From Bdellovibrionales bacterium (GTDB lineage Bacteria; Bdellovibrionota; Bdellovibrionia; Bdellovibrionales; UBA1609): DNA of 12,773 nucleotides. The stretch is taken from NCBI GenBank assembly GCA_026648125.1, contig JAPKGD010000014.1, forward strand, positions 1 to 12,773, given 5' to 3'. Each line of letters begins with the position of its first letter. Positions within the stretch are counted from its first letter, which is position 1. Made by a program: the position numbers and the translations under genes. Below the pieces are notes generated by a model. It did not search any database. It worked only from the letters and a program-made list of their open reading frames with translations, and was not told the origin of the DNA. Below, piece by piece: positions 6,444 to 12,773 of the stretch.

Positions 6444-6767
6444 TTATTCTTCGTCTTGTGTTGAGCGGGACTTTTCATAGCTTTCGCTGCGCTTAAAATC
6501 AAAATTGAGCGCCCGCTCAGCCTGCTCTTTTCTTTGACCAGAGCCCTTCCACTTCTTATTGACCTGCGCTGAAATCCAATTTGTCGACTGTCGCACGGCT
6601 CGGGCACCGCTCTCTGCGGCCGCTTGAATAGGTGACATAATCGGCGATGTTCTAATAAAGCGACTTGCGTGATCCTCAAGAGTGCTGCTCCCAACATGAA
6701 CTTGCAGGAGAGCCACAATTAAAAAAGTCACAATGAGCGTCTTTATAAAAAACATGAGATTTAACAT
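6444..6767 (-). CDS. Small membrane-anchored or exported protein of unknown function
   Basis: This 107-residue protein starts with a strongly hydrophobic helix (about 5-24) followed by a polar, charged tail rich in Ser, Arg, Lys and Glu. The helix has no clear cleavage motif, so an uncleaved inner-membrane anchor with a periplasmic tail is more likely than secretion; the 75-85-residue tail is largely helix-compatible and ends in an acidic stretch. AAGGAGGGG lies directly upstream of the ATG at 6767, at slightly short spacing; an in-frame ATG at 6755 would be too far from it. The gene follows the response regulator by 15 bases in the same direction, so the two are probably co-transcribed. No family recognised. 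Confidence 0.65.
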   Translation of the reverse strand: MLNLMFFIKTLIVTFLIVALLQVHVGSSTLEDHASRFIRTSPIMSPIQAAAESGARAVRQSTNWISAQVNKKWKGSGQRKEQAERALNFDFKRSESYEKSRSTQDEE

Positions 6768-6782
6768 GACCCCTCCTTGGAG

Positions 6783-7151
6783 CTATTCCTGGCCAACGGC
6801 AGCCCGTATGGCCTTAAGCAAATCTTCACGATTAAACGGCTTCACAATGTAATTGCATGCTCCCGCCTCGAGAACTCGCATCACCATGGTCTCTTGATCG
6901 AGGGTTGAACATGCAACCACTTTGATATCTGGGTGCTCCGCGATGATCTCTTTTGTCGCTTCAATACCACTTTTGCGTGGCATTACGAGGTCCATAAGTA
7001 CGACTTGCGGCTTCAATTGGCGCACGACCTCAATCGCGTCTTCACCATCCTGGGCTTCGCCAATGACTTCAATTCCCGTATTATTCAGAGTGTGGCGAAT
7101 GACTTCACGGATGAACGGAGCGTCATCTACAATAACGAGTTTGATTGCCAT
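6783..7151 (-). CDS. Single-domain CheY-like response regulator
   Basis: This 122-residue receiver domain has no output domain. The acidic pocket is D9-D10, the phosphoacceptor D54 (VLMDLVMP), the switch serine or threonine is at 82-83 (CSTLDQ) and the conserved lysine is K104 (VKPF). It therefore looks competent for phosphorylation and would act by protein contact, as CheY does at the flagellar motor. The kinase is not in the window. The frame is open for 32 further codons upstream, but those would run into the start of the divergent gene and the receiver fold begins directly at ATG 7151. There is no Shine-Dalgarno site before this ATG; a TATAAT box ends 7 bases upstream, which suggests a leaderless or nearly leaderless message. 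The membrane-anchored protein at 6444-6767 follows it in the same direction. Confidence 0.9.
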   Translation of the reverse strand: MAIKLVIVDDAPFIREVIRHTLNNTGIEVIGEAQDGEDAIEVVRQLKPQVVLMDLVMPRKSGIEATKEIIAEHPDIKVVACSTLDQETMVMRVLEAGACNYIVKPFNREDLLKAIRAAVGQE

Positions 7152-7202
7152 AGGGTTTATTATAAGGTCTTCGGAGCGTAGACCCAAATACTTTGGAGTC
7201 CA
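7152..7202. promoter_or_regulatory. Compact divergent promoter with overlapping -10 boxes
   Basis: On the minus strand TATAAT (7164-7159) lies 17 bases from a weak -35, TTGGGT (7187-7182), and ends 7 bases before the response-regulator ATG. On the plus strand TATTAT (7158-7163) overlaps it almost exactly and would serve the DedA gene, although no good -35 is visible on that side. Such near-symmetrical A/T boxes can start transcription both ways. GGAG at 7195-7198 is the ribosome site of the DedA gene. Confidence 0.45.
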
Positions 7203-7853
7203 ATGGAAGCATCTGTTGTCGCAAACCATCTCATCGAATTTTTGCAAGGCTTTGACGGGGTCACGGCGTATGCGGCAATTCTAGGCCTTTTACTTGTTTG
7301 TGGACTTGGTGTTCCACTTCCTGAAGACATTACTTTGGTCGGGGCTGGGATCTTGGCTGCTCTGGGTTCGATTTCTCTTCCGGGAGCATTGGTTGCTGGA
7401 TTTTTTGGTGTGCTTATCGGAGATGCGATTCTCTTTAATTTGGGCCGTCGTTACGGGAGAGCCGTGTTTGAAATGCCAGGTGCTCGCCGCATTTTTACAG
7501 CTGAGAGAATCGCGATTGCAGAAAAAAAGGTCCTCAATAATTCACGATTTATTTGTTTCACGGCCCGATTTTTACCGGGCCTGAGGGCCCCAATCTATTT
7601 GACCGCTGGTATTATGGGCGTTCGACCCGCTATATTTTATGGCCTTGATGGTCTCGCCGCCCTAGTGAGTGTTCCCATTTGGGTTGTAGGCGGTTGGTGG
7701 TTTGCTCTACACGTCGACATCGATACGGGTCTGGAATACGCGAAAAAGACCCAGGAGTATATCATCGTTGTTGTTTTCTCGTTGGTGTTTGGGTATTTCC
7801 TCTTCCGACGGTATAAGAAACGCAAACATCTGAATCAATTGCCCCAGCGATAG
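7203..7853 (+). CDS. DedA-family (SNARE-associated/VTT) membrane protein
   Basis: This 216-residue inner-membrane protein belongs to the DedA family, whose bacterial members support membrane homeostasis and include undecaprenyl-phosphate and phospholipid transporters. Motifs are VPLPEDITLV (E41, D42), GDAILFNLGRRYGR (D74), the family signature ARFLPGLR (R122, P125, R128) and AG (135-136). These acidic and arginine residues match by motif those shown to be essential in E. coli YqjA and YghB. Hydrophobic segments lie at about 22-36, 43-80, 130-168 and 186-201, with a basic C-terminal tail (RRYKKRKH). The length is typical of the family. GGAG is 4 bases before ATG 7203. Its 3' end overlaps the convergent barrel gene by 19 bases. 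The substrate cannot be told from sequence. Confidence 0.9.
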   Translation: MEASVVANHLIEFLQGFDGVTAYAAILGLLLVCGLGVPLPEDITLVGAGILAALGSISLPGALVAGFFGVLIGDAILFNLGRRYGRAVFEMPGARRIFTAERIAIAEKKVLNNSRFICFTARFLPGLRAPIYLTAGIMGVRPAIFYGLDGLAALVSVPIWVVGGWWFALHVDIDTGLEYAKKTQEYIIVVVFSLVFGYFLFRRYKKRKHLNQLPQR

Positions 7854-8971
7854 CCTAAGCTAAATATGCTCGTTCCCGTCGTTACCGAAACCCCAGATGG
7901 GCTTGAACCTGTATTTGGGTCGGCCGTATTCGCTGCTCCCTTAAAGAGAGTTCTCTCGACAGAATGGGCAAAGTTCCAAAAAATCTGACTTCGCCGACTC
8001 ATAGTATGAAGTCCTCCCACAGATATACCAACCACCGTCGTTTCATCCTTGGTTCCAGACTTAACACTAATTGCGGTGGCTCCTTCAGAATGCTCCGCCC
8101 GCGGGGTGATCCATCCCCCGAATTGCCAAGCAAATTCAGGGTCTCTTGGGATACCAATCTCAAGTGAAAGCTTTACGCCAGAAGTTTTCGTACGAATTCG
8201 ATCGGTGGCATTTGGTGGAACGTTGGTTTTAGTTTCGCTGAAGTCCACACCTAAAGTAACGTAGTTTGAATGACGAGAAACTCCAAAATAGTTTCTCCAC
8301 TTCAGTCCCGCTTCAAACCAGCTAAAATCGATAGCAACTCGATCTCGACTCCCGGGCTGGGAGTATATGGAAGATTCAAGGCTATTCGCAAAAGACGCAG
8401 ATATTGCAAAAAACGGTGAGGCCCAAATCCGTGCGCCCAATTGAAATCCTGGACCTCCTGTCGAATAAGACCTGTACCAGTAGTTACTGCTCGAGTCTGA
8501 GTAAAAGAACATCGGCGCAACACTAAGATCCAAGAGATTCTGTCTTGGATCTTCTTCATGAACTTTTCCTAAGTAGTGCGCCATTTCCTCTGGGCTTCCG
8601 CCCAAAACCGCATCGCGAACCTGAACAGTCACATTCTTCTCTACGTTTGATCCCGGAGCTCCGTCCGCCGTTTTGGGGGTCTCCACCACGTCGATCTTCA
8701 TATCGGGAGCAGAGGGGGACGTGGACTTGCTTTCGCTCGCCGCGGCCGGTCTCTTGGGCTCAATTTTTGCCGGAAGCTTGTTAACTGGTGCGGGTACCGG
8801 TGTCGAGGTCCGATTATCTCCAGGCCTTATCGTATACCGACCTCGATCTAATTGCGTCTTGTCGGGCGCCTGGCTCCCGCCACGCAGGAGTATTGCCGAC
8901 GTTGGATCGATCTGCGCAGACGCCAGAAATCCATTTAGACTGAGGGCGAGGAACAAAAGGTGCTTTACCAT
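7835..8971 (-). CDS. Predicted outer-membrane beta-barrel protein with Pro/Ala/Ser-rich linker
   Basis: This 378-residue protein has a signal peptide (about 1-19, cleavage ASA|Q). A Pro/Ala/Ser/Lys-rich, probably disordered stretch (about 50-110) could cross or bind the peptidoglycan layer. From about 150 the sequence alternates aromatic and small residues as in a beta-barrel (for example APMFFYSDSSSNYWYRSYS and GVKLSLEIGIP) and ends SLGYRWGN, without the usual terminal phenylalanine. I do not recognise a named family. The ribosome site is weak (GATAGAG). The start lies 87 bases from the divergent gene at 9059, also a predicted envelope protein with a barrel, so the pair may share regulation. 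The stop overlaps the DedA gene tail to tail. Confidence 0.75.
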   Translation of the reverse strand: MVKHLLFLALSLNGFLASAQIDPTSAILLRGGSQAPDKTQLDRGRYTIRPGDNRTSTPVPAPVNKLPAKIEPKRPAAASESKSTSPSAPDMKIDVVETPKTADGAPGSNVEKNVTVQVRDAVLGGSPEEMAHYLGKVHEEDPRQNLLDLSVAPMFFYSDSSSNYWYRSYSTGGPGFQLGARIWASPFFAISASFANSLESSIYSQPGSRDRVAIDFSWFEAGLKWRNYFGVSRHSNYVTLGVDFSETKTNVPPNATDRIRTKTSGVKLSLEIGIPRDPEFAWQFGGWITPRAEHSEGATAISVKSGTKDETTVVGISVGGLHTMSRRSQIFWNFAHSVERTLFKGAANTADPNTGSSPSGVSVTTGTSIFSLGYRWGN

Positions 8972-9058
8972 GCTCTATCTTTTCGGAACCGCAAGTTATC
9001 TACTTTATGCAAATTGACCGCAAGCTTAGCATCACGGCAAAATGTAACAGAGGGTCTA
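8972..9058. promoter_or_regulatory. Divergent promoter region between two envelope genes
   Basis: This 87-base gap must hold promoters for both flanking genes. On the plus strand TTGACC (9014-9019) is followed after 18 bases by CAAAAT (9038-9043), a fair -35/-10 pair, which would put the message start very near AGAGGG (9048-9053), the weak ribosome site of the gene at 9059. No confident pair is seen on the minus strand. Confidence 0.3.
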
Positions 9059-10687
9059 ATGATGGCACTGTGCACCTCCAATATTCGAGCTCTAATCGCA
9101 TTTACTGCGGTTCTATCAGGAGCTTTTTTCTATCCGACTTTGGTCCAGGGCCAGGTCTCTCAAAATGCCACAACTTACAAGAGCGAAATTGACGAGCTTT
9201 TGAGTATCAATTCGGTGAGCGTACTTCCCTTCTCAGACAATGTTCAGGGCATTTATTCTCGCCCCCTCGAATCTCACCTCACTGAAGCTATAAGCAAAAT
9301 GCATCGTTGGGACTATCAGCCCTTGAATTCGATTGGTCCCGTTCTCTCCCCAGAAGATCTTGAAGGAGATATTGAAAAGGCACGGCAAATGGCCGGTGGT
9401 GTTAGCGCCGATGCATTTATCGCTGGTCGAATTAGCAAAGGGCCCAACGGTGTAACCATAGTTATGAGCCTGTTTTTAACCAAAGACGCTAAGCTCATTG
9501 CAAAGGCCACCAGTCAAGATGCTCGTCGTTTTGACATCGTAGATTTGAAAAAAGAAGTGGATAGCCTTCTAACTAAAATTATTTCTCAGATTCCATATCA
9601 GGGACGAATACTCAGTCGAGATAGTCAGCGGATCACTGTAAATATAGGCTCACGCGATGGAGTTCAAGCGGGACAGGTTCTCAGCGTCATTCAAATTATT
9701 ACAGCCACTCGACATCCAAAATTTAACTTTTTCATTAGTACTGAGAAGGAGATTATTGGCCAGATCAAACTTCTCAAAACAGACGAAACCCTCAGCTTTG
9801 GTATCGTTCTCACCGAGAAGGAGAAGGGTGCCATCCAAAAGGGCGCAAAAGTTGGCGGACTGGATTTTGTGAAATATCCAGAAACCGACGCTTTAAACGA
9901 TCCAAGCGGCGGCCGCGACCTCAAAGATCGAGGCGACAGCTCTGTATCCTTTGGCGAAAATCCCAATGTTTGGCTTCCAACTCGAACGCCCACATTTGGC
10001 CAAGTTGGGGCTAGAATTGGCGATACTTATTATACTTCTTCAGCCAACCTCTCTGGTGTTGGCTCACTCAGTTCTGCGACTTATTTTGCGCCCAGTGTAG
10101 CCATCGACGGTGAATTGTGGATGACGTCTGCTTTTTCAATTCATGCCGGTTTTAAGCAAGGTATTATTCCTATCGACAATCCGAGAGCGGGGGCCGCGCC
10201 CAACAAACTCAATCAATCTCTCACAAAATATGAACTCATGTTTGGTTATAATTTTCGCTTTGCCAGCAACGTTTGGGGCCCCACCGTAGAGGCTCTTCTG
10301 GGCTATATGAATTATCGGCTTTACGTGGATAATTCCACCCCTGAAGCCTATACAACTATGACTTACTCTGGAATTAAAGCGGGATTGCAGGGATATTTTC
10401 CTGTTAGCCGAGATGGGCTTTGGAGTGCCGGGGCTGAGATCTTTATGGTGTTTCAGCCAAATTTAAGTGAAACCCCGGTCAGTTCAGGTGCAAGCAACAC
10501 AACCACGATCAATATGTTTGGCCTCACCGCAAGCCGAAAACTGCGTGAAAACCTCAAGGGCGTAGCCAAGCTCGACTTTGAACAATATGCAACGAGCTTT
10601 AGCGGAAACGGTACCCGCACTAATGATGCGACTTCCACTAGCCAGCGACATACCACGCTATCCGCTGGTATTTACTACATGTTTTAG
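9059..10687 (+). CDS. CsgG/TolB-like plus FlgT_C-like protein with C-terminal outer-membrane barrel
   Basis: This 542-residue exported protein has a signal peptide (about 8-31, cleavage near VQG|QVSQ). Residues about 50-175 (NSVSVLPFSDN, then ADAFIAGRISKG) resemble the TolB-N/CsgG-type domain found in envelope lipoproteins and FlgT. Residues about 181-265 (QGRILSRDSQRITVNIGSRD, GVQAGQVLSV, then IGQIKLL and KGAKVGG) resemble the C-terminal domain of FlgT, a flagellar motor ring protein. From about 315 the pattern is beta-barrel, with strands such as GARIGDTYYTSSANL and VEALLGYMNYRLYV and a terminal YYMF, whose last Phe is an outer-membrane insertion signal. The start is the ATG pair at 9059/9062; an upstream ATG (8960) in frame would add 33 polar residues, overlap the divergent gene and spoil the signal peptide. 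The role may be an outer-membrane anchor for an envelope machine; no flagellar genes are nearby. Confidence 0.7.
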   Translation: MMALCTSNIRALIAFTAVLSGAFFYPTLVQGQVSQNATTYKSEIDELLSINSVSVLPFSDNVQGIYSRPLESHLTEAISKMHRWDYQPLNSIGPVLSPEDLEGDIEKARQMAGGVSADAFIAGRISKGPNGVTIVMSLFLTKDAKLIAKATSQDARRFDIVDLKKEVDSLLTKIISQIPYQGRILSRDSQRITVNIGSRDGVQAGQVLSVIQIITATRHPKFNFFISTEKEIIGQIKLLKTDETLSFGIVLTEKEKGAIQKGAKVGGLDFVKYPETDALNDPSGGRDLKDRGDSSVSFGENPNVWLPTRTPTFGQVGARIGDTYYTSSANLSGVGSLSSATYFAPSVAIDGELWMTSAFSIHAGFKQGIIPIDNPRAGAAPNKLNQSLTKYELMFGYNFRFASNVWGPTVEALLGYMNYRLYVDNSTPEAYTTMTYSGIKAGLQGYFPVSRDGLWSAGAEIFMVFQPNLSETPVSSGASNTTTINMFGLTASRKLRENLKGVAKLDFEQYATSFSGNGTRTNDATSTSQRHTTLSAGIYYMF

Positions 10688-10702
10688 ACTTTCGCGAGAA
10701 AC

Positions 10703-10732
10703 TTGCCATACGTCCGAGTGATAAACTATTAA
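10703..10732 (+). promoter_or_regulatory. Possible promoter for the exported orphan gene
   Basis: TTGCCA (10703-10708) and TATTAA (10727-10732) are 18 bases apart. The -10 box ends 7 bases before ATG 10740, and no Shine-Dalgarno site lies between, so the message may be leaderless. The -10 is a weak match. Confidence 0.3.
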
Positions 10733-10739
10733 ACTGCTT

Positions 10740-11354
10740 ATGTTGAAAGCAAAGGCACTCGCTTATCTTTTAGCAATTCTAACCTTCTCTGCTCAAGGCG
10801 ATGAGGTTCTCGAGATTTCATTGACGACTTGGCAACCCTTTATATCTTTCCCAAGGTATGTTCTTCCTTCCTTTGCTTCCGACACAACCGTTCTCGTCCC
10901 ACGCAACTATCTTCGTGCACTACGACGAGCGAGAGTCCCCATAGAAGAAAGTGCAAAAGACGCATTAGATGCTGCCGCTCTTGGGGCCAATGTTCACGAC
11001 ATCTCTACAGAAACGAAACACCCCCAATCGCTGGTTTTCGCGCTCGGGTTTGGCCCCGATGGAGAGCCTGATTCGATGACAGTCGCTCTTGTGGGCTATC
11101 TCAAACAGCTGGATTTAAATCCATACGTACTGCCCGTTGGAGTTATACATTTATTACGAGAAAAGGACTTAAGTTCTCTTGTTGATATATTAATTTACCG
11201 GTTTGATCATATCTTTGTTTCGAATTCGGCGATGGACCCGCTATCAAATTTGGTTCTCGCTCGCATGAGTGAGGGCGTGCCTTCTCAGCTTCATCGCTTT
11301 CATGTAGGCATCAAGTGCGATGATATTCTAGATAGCAAACAGCTAGGAATGTGA
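10740..11354 (+). CDS. Exported protein of unknown family
   Basis: This 204-residue protein begins with a signal peptide (hydrophobic 7-17, cleavage after AQG, residue 20), so the mature part is about 184 residues and probably periplasmic. I do not recognise a family. It mixes strands and helices: VLVPRNYLRALRRARVPIEE near 51-70, a short ALGFGPDG loop near 101-108, hydrophobic strands such as TVALVGYL and YVLPVGVIHLL, and DILIYRFDHIFVSN near 148-161. There is one cysteine (C193) near the end. No ribosome site precedes the ATG; the start is chosen for the signal peptide, and a -10-like TATTAA lies just upstream. The last 12 bases overlap the 3' end of the opposing ATPase gene, so transcription of either gene may affect the other. 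Confidence 0.6.
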   Translation: MLKAKALAYLLAILTFSAQGDEVLEISLTTWQPFISFPRYVLPSFASDTTVLVPRNYLRALRRARVPIEESAKDALDAAALGANVHDISTETKHPQSLVFALGFGPDGEPDSMTVALVGYLKQLDLNPYVLPVGVIHLLREKDLSSLVDILIYRFDHIFVSNSAMDPLSNLVLARMSEGVPSQLHRFHVGIKCDDILDSKQLGM

Positions 11355-12773
11355 GAGATTTCTCTCGATTTCTTCGAGCGTGGTAAGGCCGAGAACAACC
11401 ATTTTAATACCGAATTCATAAAGCGTCTCAAACCCATCTTTGCGTGCAATTTCTTTGAGCTCAAGCAAACTCGCCCCTGCTAACAAGGCGCTGTTCATTT
11501 CCATGGTCTTTCGCCACACTTCAAAAACAGGAATTCGGTCAAAATATCCCGTGTTGTTACATTTTGAACAGCCCTGTCCCACGTGAAGCTGATCCGGTGC
11601 ACGGCCTGCCCCGAGAACAGCCTCAATCAATCTTTTTTCACTCGCAGTAATCGGCTTAGTCGTTACACAGTGTTTACAGATTGAACGCACCAAACGCTGA
11701 GTCAACACACCCAGGAGGCCCGCCGCTAAGTTCGCTGGTGTGATGCCAAATTCTTTTAATCTTGCAGGAACATCAAGTGACGAGTCTGTGTGTAAAGTGG
11801 AAAGAACTAAGTGACCGGTGATCGCCGCTTCGAGAACGATTTTTGCCGATTCCTCATCACGAATCTCTCCCACCATCACCACATCGGGGTCTTGGCGCAG
11901 CACGCTTCTCAATGAGAGGGCAAAATCGAGTCCCTTTTTTCTATCAATTTCAATTTGATTACACCCCGGGATTTCTAACTCCACGGGATCCTCAATAGTT
12001 GTGACATTAACCTCCACGCGGTTAATGTCGTTAATTAAAGAGTAAAGAGTGGTTGTTTTTCCAGAGCCCGTCGGACCAGTGACAAGAAAGAGTCCATGGG
12101 GAGCCCGAGAAATTTGCTGAAGAATACTAATCGTTCGACGCTCGGGAACAAGCATGTTTAATGGAATTACCGAACCTCGAGAGCGAACAATACGCAAAAC
12201 TACCTTTTCTCCATGTTTAACAGGAAGAGAAGAGGCCCTGGCCACAAAAGTAAAATCTTTGATGGTCGTTTTAAGCTGCCCATCCTGAGGTGTCCGGTGA
12301 TTACTGATGTCCATGTTAGAGAGAACCTTGAGTCGCGCCGTAATCTGCTTAGCTATACCCACCGGAATCTTTTCTGCACGTTCAACCAGAACACCGTCGA
12401 TACGGTAACGAACAGTCATTTCTCTTTCAAATGGTTCAAAGTGAATATCACTCGCTCGCGATGTGTAACCTGTCATTAGAATTTCATCGAGAAGTTTAAG
12501 CGGATCCGAATGTGTGGCTGGCCCGTCTCCACCCAGAGTAACTTTGGAAAAAGTTGTCTCTGCGTCACGCTTTTCTCTGGCCGACGCAAAATTAGGAAAC
12601 CATCCTTGAAACTGCTGATCAGTGATTGAAACTACTTTTACTCGATAATCTGCAAGATAGCGGTTGATCACGGAGACAATTCCTCCGGCATCACCATGAA
12701 CCGTCCCCACCACAACTTCACCATCCCTCACATCGGGAAGCGCACGGCTCATGATAACACTCATGGCGTAACT
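11343..12773 (-). CDS. PilB/GspE-type secretion or pilus ATPase, 5' end replaced and cut by the window edge
   Basis: This is a type II/type IV secretion ATPase of the PilB/GspE group, which powers pilin or pseudopilin assembly from the inner-membrane face. Counting from ATG 12764: the N-terminal core with RASDIHFEP (103-111), Walker A GPTGSGKT (230-237), Asp box TTIEDPVE (255-262), Walker B VMVGE (296-300), His box TGHLVLSTLHT (316-326), and the zinc-binding tetracysteine C363/C366 and C399/C402. All catalytic motifs are intact. Family proteins are about 500-570 residues with an N-terminal T2SSE_N/MshEN domain; here only its last 40 or so residues remain (from EVVVG, 12719 downward). Upstream the frame stays open to the edge but encodes a GyrA-like stretch. 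The ATG at 12764 is thus an internal Met of that stretch, not a trustworthy start. The protein cannot be assigned to type IVa pili or type II secretion from this part. Confidence 0.9.
   Translation of the reverse strand, partial: SYAMSVIMSRALPDVRDGEVVVGTVHGDAGGIVSVINRYLADYRVKVVSITDQQFQGWFPNFASAREKRDAETTFSKVTLGGDGPATHSDPLKLLDEILMTGYTSRASDIHFEPFEREMTVRYRIDGVLVERAEKIPVGIAKQITARLKVLSNMDISNHRTPQDGQLKTTIKDFTFVARASSLPVKHGEKVVLRIVRSRGSVIPLNMLVPERRTISILQQISRAPHGLFLVTGPTGSGKTTTLYSLINDINRVEVNVTTIEDPVELEIPGCNQIEIDRKKGLDFALSLRSVLRQDPDVVMVGEIRDEESAKIVLEAAITGHLVLSTLHTDSSLDVPARLKEFGITPANLAAGLLGVLTQRLVRSICKHCVTTKPITASEKRLIEAVLGAGRAPDQLHVGQGCSKCNNTGYFDRIPVFEVWRKTMEMNSALLAGASLLELKEIARKDGFETLYEFGIKMVVLGLTTLEEIERNLSHS
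12720..12773 (-). other. GyrA/ParC N-terminal signature in frame with the ATPase; probable chimeric end
   Basis: The minus strand from the edge encodes SYAMSVIMSRALPDVRDG. This is the highly conserved N-terminal block of type IIA topoisomerase A subunits (E. coli GyrA has DYAMSVIVGRALPDVRDG, followed by LKPVHRR). Agreement stops abruptly after RDG at 12720, where the ATPase sequence takes over with EVVVG. An 18-residue near-identity is very unlikely by chance. The join is in frame, but nothing of GyrA beyond this block follows. Confidence 0.75.

Noticed and set aside
6215..6718. Minus-strand frame of 167 codons across the two small genes
   Set aside because: It is antisense to one small gene and out of frame with the other, has no recognisable domain, while the chosen frames have signal or membrane segments with good ribosome sites.
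7152..7247. Longer response-regulator start at 7247
   Set aside because: The extra 32 residues do not resemble a receiver domain, cover the DedA start and lie over the TATAAT box.
8960..9058. N-terminal extension of the FlgT-like barrel protein to ATG 8960
   Set aside because: It overlaps the start of the divergent gene, adds a polar stretch before the signal peptide and has no ribosome site; ATG 9059 fits better.
11353..11366. GAGAGA-TT-TCTCTC inverted repeat at the convergent gene ends as a terminator
   Set aside because: The stem is short and A/G-only, the loop is tiny and no clear T tract follows on either strand; it also lies within the ATPase coding end.
1..12773. CRISPR array, tRNA, rRNA, insertion sequence or defence system
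   Set aside because: No regularly spaced repeats, no cloverleaf-like or rRNA-like sequence, no transposase and no defence domains were seen on either strand.

Overview
The window most likely comes from a Bdellovibrio-like predatory bacterium (Bdellovibrionota). This rests on gene content and on the order of one cluster; no taxonomic search was possible. The key cluster is a Tad (type IVb/Flp) pilus segment (secretin, MinD-CpaF ATPase, TadB) followed by a secreted YD-repeat protein and a very small secreted protein. The last two resemble in type and order bd0109 and bd0108 of the Bdellovibrio bacteriovorus host-interaction (hit) locus, where mutations in bd0108 are linked to the switch from prey-dependent to prey-independent growth and to pilus extrusion.

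Layout. Positions 94-747 hold the C-terminal part of a Tad secretin. Positions 832-3120 encode one polypeptide joining a MinD/TadZ-like ATPase to a complete CpaF/TadA secretion ATPase. It overlaps tadB (3117-3995) by 4 bases, and the YD-repeat gene (4015-5679) and small secreted protein (5690-5959) follow at 10-20 base gaps, so these four genes look like one operon. A 222-base gap with two perfect palindromes leads to another small secreted protein (6182-6439). Facing it are a small membrane-anchored protein (6444-6767) and a CheY-type single-domain response regulator (6783-7151). A compact divergent promoter separates the regulator from a DedA-family membrane protein (7203-7853). Then comes a divergent pair of predicted outer-membrane proteins: a proline-rich barrel protein (7835-8971, minus) and a CsgG/TolB-FlgT_C-barrel protein (9059-10687). 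An exported protein of unknown family (10740-11354) meets the 3' end of a PilB/GspE ATPase (11343 to the right edge, minus).

Both edges look foreign. On the minus strand at the left edge (about 1-160) there is a phage-tail-like reading frame antisense to the start of the secretin frame, which itself has a stop at 88-90. At the right edge the last 54 bases encode a near-perfect GyrA/ParC signature, fused in frame to a PilB/GspE ATPase that has lost most of its N-terminal domain. The simplest reading is a contig with chimeric ends. Genuine fusions are possible but need read support.

Functionally, the centre of the window describes surface appendages and envelope: pilus motor, platform and secretin, two exported proteins that may couple pilus state to growth, outer-membrane barrels, a response regulator and a DedA lipid-transport-type protein.
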